Source of the DNA: Diplosphaera chodatii
Lineage: Eukaryota; Chlorophyta; Trebouxiophyceae; Prasiolales; Stichococcaceae
NCBI GenBank assembly: GCA_032358165.1
Contig: JAALGY010000015.1
Coordinates: 2,976,001-3,040,000, forward strand
DNA: 64,000 nt
Reading direction: 5' to 3'
Every line of letters starts with the position of its first letter. The first letter of the stretch is position 1. The notes below the pieces were generated by a model, which was not told where the DNA came from, ran no database searches, and saw only the letters and a list, made by a program, of their open reading frames with translations. The translations under genes and the position numbers were made by a program. Positions 57,442 to 64,000 of the stretch are shown piece after piece.

Positions 57442-58534
57442 GCCGCGGCGACCCGCAGCCGCCGAATCTGCGGGCTGTTTCGGGAAGCTGCAGACCAGGA
57501 TGCGCCTTGACCTACGGTTGCACAGTGCTGCCGCTCCAGCGCACTGCAGCGGTTGAAATGCATGCAGATGGATGTGGTGAATCATGATTGAGTGGCCAAA
57601 GGTGTGCATCATGTGTTCGAAGGTCGCTGCTATGCTTGCAGAAAGGTGCTCATGACAGTGCACCAGCTGTGGCTCGTGGAAGATGGGCGGTTGCACTTGT
57701 GATGCTCCAGAAACAGTTCATTCAGCGGCGGCCCTGCAAGCGGCTGGGAGTCTGGCCGTCAGAGCTACAACATCATTGTTCCACGTCGAGAACATACTGA
57801 AACTCCGACGCTGCGCATGCCGTGCTGCAACGCTGCATCACCAGATCTTGTGTCGTCACAGATGAGGTGTCTGTTCTCGTGTCGTCACATGGGATGTCTG
57901 TAAGGTCCACCTGGTGCTCCACCAGTGCGGTCTAATGTCCTAATGGTTAGGCAGTCAAGCACGATGCTGTACCTTTGTGCACATGCTGTATCCTGGGCTG
58001 GCACCCCGCTGCCGTTGCCGTTGCCGCTGCCGCTGCCGCTGCCGCTGCTGCCGCTTCGACATGCTATGCCTCGACTGGAAGCAGTTGATCAAAGATCCAA
58101 TTGCCTTTAGCACAGCCCTGCTGCTTAGGCTGTTCTACTAGCGTTTTCCCTGGCCGTGTTGAGACATTCGGCAAACGTGACTGCTTAAAGCATGGTGTGC
58201 CGCCTGAATGTCTGCAGCAGCATGCACACACGCTACAGAGCACACAGATGCCCTCACTGTCTGCCTGCTGCTAGCTGGCTGCATCATCATCCACTGGTAC
58301 ACACCAATAACTACATGACAAGCGGCAGAAGAAGTGCACTCTCAACAGCCTGCCATCCTGAAACAAAGTCACTCCTGGCTGCGCGCTGACATACGCTGAC
58401 ATACCAAGCTGAGACGGGCCGCCGCTGCTGCCTGATGCGTGTGATGGGCAACCATCACCACGCGCTATCCCCTTGAGCGATGCTGCCGGGACGACCTTGA
58501 GAGGTGTGCCACCGGCTGGCTGCTGCGTTGCGGC
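57442..58534. other. Junction between array and right arm
   Basis: Unique sequence. It holds a (TGCCGY)n tract at about 58008-58054 and a short imperfect direct repeat around 57845-57900 (TGTCGTCACA). No gene is recognised. Confidence 0.45.
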
Positions 58535-59279
58535 ACAAGCTTGCTGCGTTCTGTGGACAGGCATGTTGTGGGTCACCCAAAGTTGTGATTCATGCTCCAT
58601 CTTGGCCACGAAACAATGCTGGAAACAATGTGATGCAGGTTTCCACAGCCAGTCACCTGACTAGCGCTGCAGGCGTCCTAAGCAGACCCATGTGCAGTGC
58701 TGCATCGTGCAGGCCACACTGCACATCAGGGCAGCATCGTCCCATGCTGCGACTTCGTGGCGAATGCACAGCTGCTCATCCCCTTTGGCTACGAACGTGT
58801 AAGGCTGTACTGTCAAGCGTCCAGAGGTTGCAATGGTGGCGGCAGTGGTCGCGGCAGCAGCAGCTGCGGCGGTCGTGTCAAGGCTCAGCATCGCCTGCTG
58901 AGCGGCACAGCCGCTGTCGCCTGATGCCTTCCCGCGTCAGGGGCAGCACCCTGGTGATCAGTGCATAAAGCGCTTCTCAGCACTGTCGTGCGGGGGGCCA
59001 GCTCTGCAGTGTTTGTGCACATATCAGCCCAAGAGCCGCCATTGCCGCCACCAACACAGCGGCAGCAGCAGCGTGCTTGCCAGAGGCATTGAGCCAAAAT
59101 CAGTGCACATCAGCGACAGCACCCTCCTGCGTACACTGCAGCAGAACAATGCAACGGAAGGGGCAGCACCGGCAGTGGTGGCCATACAGCCAGAGCTAAG
59201 CAGCCTTTGCTCAGCGGTGCAGACGATCAACTTGTTGCTGGCCGGCCCCTTGGAACCGCCCCCCCTGCCCCAGCGAGCC

Positions 59280-59610
59280 GTGACAGGCAGCCGCACCACC
59301 TACGCTGCTGGCGCTAGCCGTGCCGACGGCAGCACTGCAGCGGCCGGGGCGGGCGCCGGCGCCACAGCAACGGCAGCTGGCCGGTGTCTGGTTGCCATGC
59401 TAGCAAGCGGCAGCAACGCGTAGCTGCCTGATGGCACAGCCATCGGCGCTTGCCAGGCAGCGGCAGTGCGGCTACTGCGGTAGCCCTTTCAGCTGCCTGG
59501 TGAGCGACACCCTGTCTGCGGGCTTGACCACGAGGACACCATGCTCTTGCTGCTGCGGCTGGCAAAAGTTTGACCAGCTGCAGAAAGGGCACAGCAGGCA
59601 CAACAAGTGA
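59280..59610 (+). pseudogene. Broken counterpart of the left-arm Ala/Gly-rich frame
   Basis: The same sequence as the left-arm frame at 15042-15503, including RQCGYCGSPFSCL and the GHSRHNK ending. Here a CAG codon has become TAG (about 59421) and an extra base nearby (GATGGCACAGCC, against GATGGACAGCC) shifts the frame. If the left-arm frame is coding, this copy is disabled. Confidence 0.4.
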
Positions 59611-60239
59611 TTGCAGAGGTGGCCGTCACATTGTATCTGCAACAATGCACGCTGCACACCGCTTACCAGCGTGTATGGTCGCGATGGCAGGCATGAAGTG
59701 ACGGCTGCCAGTTCGCCAAGATGGGCAAGATGGGTGCTGTCTGTGGAACAGGGCTCCCGCGGCATGGCTCGTTTGGGGACGCCGCTGCTGCTGTGATAGC
59801 CGATGGCAGGCGGGGTGGTACCACATCAACTGGGAAAGCAGAGAGGATGTGTCGTGATCCGATTCCTGTACTCCCGCGTTCTTAGTCGACTGTCACATGT
59901 GTCACATTCAAGAAGTTGCTGTTGTCTACCTGGAAGCAGCACATGCATGCGGCAGTGTCGGGCAATCCTGGACTGGAATTGGTGTGCATGTGCAATATAC
60001 GCAGGAGGAACAACCGCAACGTGTGCTGCGTCACACATATGCTGAGCATATGTGCTGAGCAAGCTGCACGCTGATTGATATGAACCTTCGGCACGCGCCG
60101 CTGCCACCTGTTACGGCGTGGTCGGTTCCGAGGTTGAAAGCAGAACTTCATCAGCAGAAAGTCAGCAACAGGGCGTACTAGCAATGGATCTTGCTGTCAT
60201 TGAGTCGTCCATACACTTCTGACAGCTGATCTGTCAGCC

Positions 60240-60494
60240 GTGTGGAGAGAGGAGCCTATAGTAGGGCAACCCATCACTGAGGCAGGAGATTTGGTGCCAC
60301 CTCCCATCTCCATGGATCCGTATTTGCGACGGCCAGATGTCCACTGCATTACATATGCAGCGTTGCGGCACGCACCAGACCTTGTGCGGGCCAGTATTCG
60401 AAATGACATGTATCCGCTGCTGCCATGCCGCGGTGTGACTACAGCATGGTTCGATAGCATCATGTACTGCATGCAGGCATACGCACGTGCTTAG
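60240..60494 (+). CDS. Open frame of unknown nature, right arm
   Basis: 84 codons without low-complexity bias (PISMDPYLRRPDVHCITYAA and DMYPLLPCRGVTTAW), ending ten bases before the ATG of gene R. The left arm keeps both halves but in different frames, because ATCTCCATGGATCCG is replaced there by a longer, different segment. There is no known domain. It may be an upstream exon, leader sequence or chance. Confidence 0.2.
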   Translation: MWREEPIVGQPITEAGDLVPPPISMDPYLRRPDVHCITYAALRHAPDLVRASIRNDMYPLLPCRGVTTAWFDSIMYCMQAYARA

Positions 60495-60503
60495 GCACAG
60501 CAT

Positions 60504-61084
60504 ATGGTAGCTGTCTCACTCCATCCTCAGCTGAGGGCCGACTGGTCCTGCGGCACTCTCAGCAATGTGCGGCACCGTCCCTGCCGGCACCACCCTGGAG
60601 CACATGCCCCGCAGCAGCAGCGGTTGCACCTGCACCGCATCCAGCGTGCGGCGGCGGCGGACCGCGTGCATGCTGGCATGCAGCACCATGCTGCCAGCAG
60701 CTTCCACGGCGGTGCGGGCAGCAGCAGCAACTGTGGGCGCGGCATCCGATGCCCCACTGCCACAACCTCAGAGGCAGCAGTGCAGGGGGCAGACGATGCC
60801 TTGCACGCTCCCACACGGGTGAGCGTGTAGCCACAAATGGTATGTCGCAGTGCCACAGGTCATGACGCCAAGCAGCGTCACGCATTGGGCCTGGCTGCGA
60901 TCGTGACATGCGGTCCGGGTGGTGCAATTGCAGGGCCGACTAGCGACTTGTGGCGTTCCCGCAGCAGATGTTACGGCAGCATCGATGTCGGCTGCGAAGC
61001 CACCAGCATCTCCAGGAGCAACAGCAGCTGCGGCGGCGGCGCCGCCAGCTGCCCCTGCACAGCAGGCCAGTGCGCAGCAGCCTG

Positions 61085-61116
<32 letters not shown>

Positions 61117-62518
61117 AGCGGCGGCACAAAGCGCTGCCAGCAGTGCAATGAGACGCACCCTCTGCGGCTGTTCCCGCGCAGGAAGACGGCGCTGGACGGG
61201 CGGAAGCAGCTGTGCTTTGCCTGCAGCTCGGAGGCATACGCCAAGCGGTGGCCCCGCAAACCCAGGCCCAGGTATTGTCAGCAGACTGTCATGCTGCCCT
61301 AAGGTATACTGTTTGTAACTGTACCCAGGACATGTCACCTGCATGTACGTTATGGTGAGGGTTGGGCACACCATGTGCAGCTGAGAGCGCGTAACAGGGT
61401 GTCAGATGCCTGCTCACGTCCTGGTCCTGCCTCGCCTGTCCAGGAAGTCCAGCAGCGGCTGCCCGCCCACCGGGGAGGACCAGGTGTGCCGGCGGTGCGG
61501 CTCGAAGCTGCGCGCCGGCTTCTTCGCGATCGACCGCCGGAGGCGCTCCGGCCGACGAGCTCGCTGCAGGTCGGGACCCAGATGCCCATGCTCGCCTGCC
61601 ACTACCGCTCGTGCTACGTGTCCAGGACACCGCAGCTCTGGGTTTGCGAGCAGCGTGTGTGTCGTTCCCAGCAGCCCTCCTTTCGTGCATCCACCTGCTG
61701 GCAGTTCGACATCCCTCCCGGATGTGTGGCGCACACGTGTGCTACCGTGTGCTGGCGACATGTCAACGTGTGATGGGACGCTGGCATGCGTGTGCAGGGC
61801 ATGTCTAGCCGAGGAGGACATCGCCCGTGCACAGGCTCGCGACACGGTCATAACAGGCGAAAAGCAGTGCTTCGAGTGTGGCAAGGTGCGGGTGGTGCGG
61901 TGGTGTGCTGGTGGCACGTCCACATTTGCACACCTCGTGGAAAGAGGCCCGAGCCTCTTGCGACACAGATGTTGTCATGGCTGTATTTGCCCCAAAGTAT
62001 TGCTCTGTCCGACACATGGCTGCCTCCCCTCGAGCTGGCCCGTGCACCTGCAAACATGACGGGCAGCATGTTGCTGCAGGTGAAAGCCGCCTCGCAGTTC
62101 TACCGATGCAGCGGTTCTTCGGACGGTCTGAAGGCGTACTGCATTCAGTGTGAACGTGTGCGGCATCATACATATATCCGCAGAAGGGAAGCACCCTCAC
62201 CGTCAGAAGTTCCACCAATCAAGCGGTGTGCAAGCTGTGGCGAGGTGAGCGAGCACCTGTGTGCAAGGCTTGCGGGTGACAGCTGCCGGATGGCAGGAGG
62301 TCATGCCCACTGATTTGGCATGAGAATACTAGCAATCAAATCGCATGGTGTGCATGCAGGCGAAACCCGCTCGGATGTTCTATGCGTGCCAGAGCGCGCA
62401 GGATGGATTGCAGCGATGTTGCATGCTGTGCCAAATGGACTCTAGGAACGCCGCAAGAGCAGACAGGCGCAAGGTTCATGACCTCGGAAGCAGTGCATCT
62501 GCACCTGGCGGTTTGTGA
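60504..62518 (+). CDS. Gene R: four-zinc-ribbon protein, reference copy on + strand
   Basis: Exons 60504-60818, 60934-61271, 61444-61569, 61798-61885, 62080-62244, 62360-62518, 396 residues. Exon 1 is low-complexity, ending SEAAVQGADDALHAPTR. Exon 2 has Ala runs, ten Gly in a row and ribbon 1 (CQQCNETHPLRLF to CFAC, residues about 184-213). Ribbon 2 (CRRCGSKLRAGFFAI to CRAC) is cut by the intron between the last two cysteines. Ribbons 3 (CFECGK, VKAASQF, DGLKAYCIQC) and 4 (CASCGE, AKPARMF, DGLQRCCMLC) are both cut right after the CxxCG pair. Each ribbon has 22 residues between pairs. The tail after ribbon 4 is longer than in gene L. A zinc-dependent nucleic-acid or protein binding role is plausible but unproven. 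Confidence 0.8.
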
Positions 62519-64000
62519 GGCAGTGTGCTATGAACGTGGTGGCAGTGAACGTGGTGTCAGTGTGGTGGCAAAACAACATGCACACGTTATGTCACTTTGG
62601 TACACAACGATATTGAGGGCGGAGCATCAGAGCTACGGACTATTGCGTCCACAACTGTGCCGATGGACCAGGCTGATTCGAAGAGCACTGATTGCGCTCA
62701 CAACACCATCCAATACAAGCTAGCCTTTCGGCAACACTACCCAATGCCTGCCATGTTGTCAAGTATGTGTCGAAGAGTCCAGACACCGTGTGGCAGGTGT
62801 GAACCAGTCCACCCCCAACTCGCAACACGATTGTACCATTCAACCCGCCGTGCTACCGTCTCAGCAACAGCCGCCGCTGCTAAACCAGGCTTTATGCTTG
62901 ACATGCATAGTGCGTTGAGCGACTTGCCACGAGCACACGCCGCTGGAACTGCATTCAAGGTTCTGATTCGCCTGTATCAGGCGCTAGCATGCTGCGCGGC
63001 GAAAAAACAACAGGCACCCGCCATCGCTGACAACGCACTGCCACCCAAATGCATCAGGCCGACTGCAACCGCACAGCCCGTAGCGCTGATCGACGGTTCC
63101 AGGCCCTTCGCTGGCTGGCCGTCGAGCTGTGCTGGGCCGAGGGCGCAGACTGAGGTGGCGGGTCCTAGTGGCATATATCGCCACTGCTTGAGCGGCCAGC
63201 TCCGTCAGGGTGCTTAGCGAGACGACAGGGCCATGCAACGCTGCTGCTGCAGGGTTTTTCTGCTGCAGCTTCTGGGGTGTTTGCTCCGCCGCTAGCTCCG
63301 TGGGCTGAGGGCGCGGAGCCGAGCAGACCAGGCCCACAGCTGCAGTAGGGCTGAGCCCTGTCATTCCTGTAGCCCCGCATCTCTGCCGCCGCTGCCGCTG
63401 CTGAATGACAGCAGCCCCGCCCATGGACCGCTGCAGGGCTGCTAGTGACGGGGCCGGTGCCGCTGACGGTGGCGGCGCCGTAGTCTAGGGTCTGCCGAGC
63501 CCGAGGGCTGCCTGGGGGCTGCCACCAGGACGGACGACCAGGCCGGCAGCGCCGATGCTCGGGGCCTCCCTCGCCCTGGCGCTGCCCCTGGCGCCGCTGC
63601 AGTCACCGAAGCCCGCCGCCGTGGGTCTGCCTGCGGGCCATCCAGGCTATGCATGCGTCTGTGCTCATCTTGCGCAATAGGTGTCGCCGCCGTCAGGCAA
63701 GGCAGCCGTTCCCTGGCGCCCCGCAGCCGCGTCGCTGCCAGCGTGTGCTGTGTTGGCTGTGCTGGCTCAGGAACAAGGTGCTGCTGGGTCGGCGCCATGG
63801 GCCGGCTGCGGCGCTGCCCTGGCTGCAGCCTTGCCGCCAGAACCTGCACCGGAGTAATACCGTTGCCACGGCTTTTTGAACCTGCGACAGCTGCTGCGTG
63901 CGCAGCAGGTGGAGCACAGCCACACGCACAAGAGAGAGCAGCAATATCTTTACTCATTTATTTTTGTCCACCAAGCTTGCTGTCATCCCAGGATGCTCGA
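62519..64000. other. Right flank, no confident gene
   Basis: A + strand frame of 206 codons (62597-63217) starts at GTG and has no domain, and a - strand frame of 146 codons (62984-63424) overlaps it. Both are Ala/Arg rich. Matches to the inverted repeat end at about 62527. Confidence 0.4.
63442..63957 (-). CDS. Open frame resembling a decayed or partial ribbon-gene 5' end
   Basis: 171 codons from a true ATG (MSKDIAALSCACGCAPPAAH), Ala/Pro/Arg rich. The stretch GITPVQVLAARLQPGQRRSR resembles MMQVLAARLEPKQHCSR at about 55.25 kb, just beyond T11. No cysteine ribbon follows, and gene R occupies the sequence where further exons would lie. It could be the first exon of another family member or chance. 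Confidence 0.25.
   Translation of the reverse strand: MSKDIAALSCACGCAPPAAHAAAVAGSKSRGNGITPVQVLAARLQPGQRRSRPMAPTQQHLVPEPAQPTQHTLAATRLRGARERLPCLTAATPIAQDEHRRMHSLDGPQADPRRRASVTAAAPGAAPGRGRPRASALPAWSSVLVAAPRQPSGSADPRLRRRHRQRHRPRH

Larger units (their letters stand above)
58535..62527 (+). repeat. Right arm of the 4 kb inverted repeat
   Basis: Matches 12127-16535 in reverse complement, in the same block order and with gene R at the outer end. It has one minisatellite unit where the left arm has about seven. The arms differ by many substitutions and small indels, so the duplication is not recent. Confidence 0.85.

Noticed and set aside
57925..57960. tRNA-like string CTAATGGTTAGGC
   Set aside because: It resembles a D arm but has no B box or T arm at a suitable distance.
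62597..63217. 206-codon + strand frame as a gene
   Set aside because: It starts at GTG with no upstream ATG, shows no domain, and overlaps an equally long - strand frame.

Overview
The window looks like nuclear DNA of a GC-rich green alga (Chlorophyta). This rests on a cobalamin-independent methionine synthase cut into many short GT-AG exons, GC-rich exons with CTG/CAG triplet tracts everywhere, and no bacterial-style operons. I cannot name the genus.

Layout. (1) 1-7341, + strand: METE in 19 exons with only the extreme N-terminus missing; its first intron carries a tRNA-like element. (2) 8212-9673, + strand: a five-exon thioredoxin-fold protein with an SCGAC active site, followed by several non-coding copies of its own 3' end. 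(3) About 10.9-62.5 kb: one gene family. Each gene has six exons and encodes a protein of about 375-425 residues with four zinc ribbons, each C-x2-C-x22-C-x2-C (21 in a few). Introns cut ribbons 2, 3 and 4 at fixed points. Eleven copies lie head to tail on the - strand (T1 to T11, 16623-57441). A twelfth - strand copy (L, 12192-14152) lies in the left arm of a 4 kb inverted repeat, and a + strand copy (R, 60504-62518) lies in the right arm, so L and R point outwards. A truncated copy sits at the left end (about 10875-11669). (4) 62.5-64 kb: no convincing gene.

I built exon models by lining up the copies with each other. In every copy the splice phases are the same (0, 2, 2, 0, 0), which is the main support for the models. 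Nine copies read through intact (L, R, T1, T2, T3, T5, T7, T10, T11). T4 and T9 carry frameshifts. T6 and T8 have lost the AG of one acceptor site. Copies are mosaics of two subtypes, which suggests unequal exchange or gene conversion. Spacers of 1.5-2.5 kb between copies are themselves repeated and hold further open frames I could not resolve. Small insertions mark single copies: a 33-bp palindrome with 8-bp target duplication, a 350-bp element with inverted ends, and two AT-rich patches.

The ribbon signature (F-x7-9-DGL-x3-C-x2-C) recalls the zinc ribbons found next to HNH and endonuclease VII type nucleases, but no nuclease motif is visible here, so the function is unknown.
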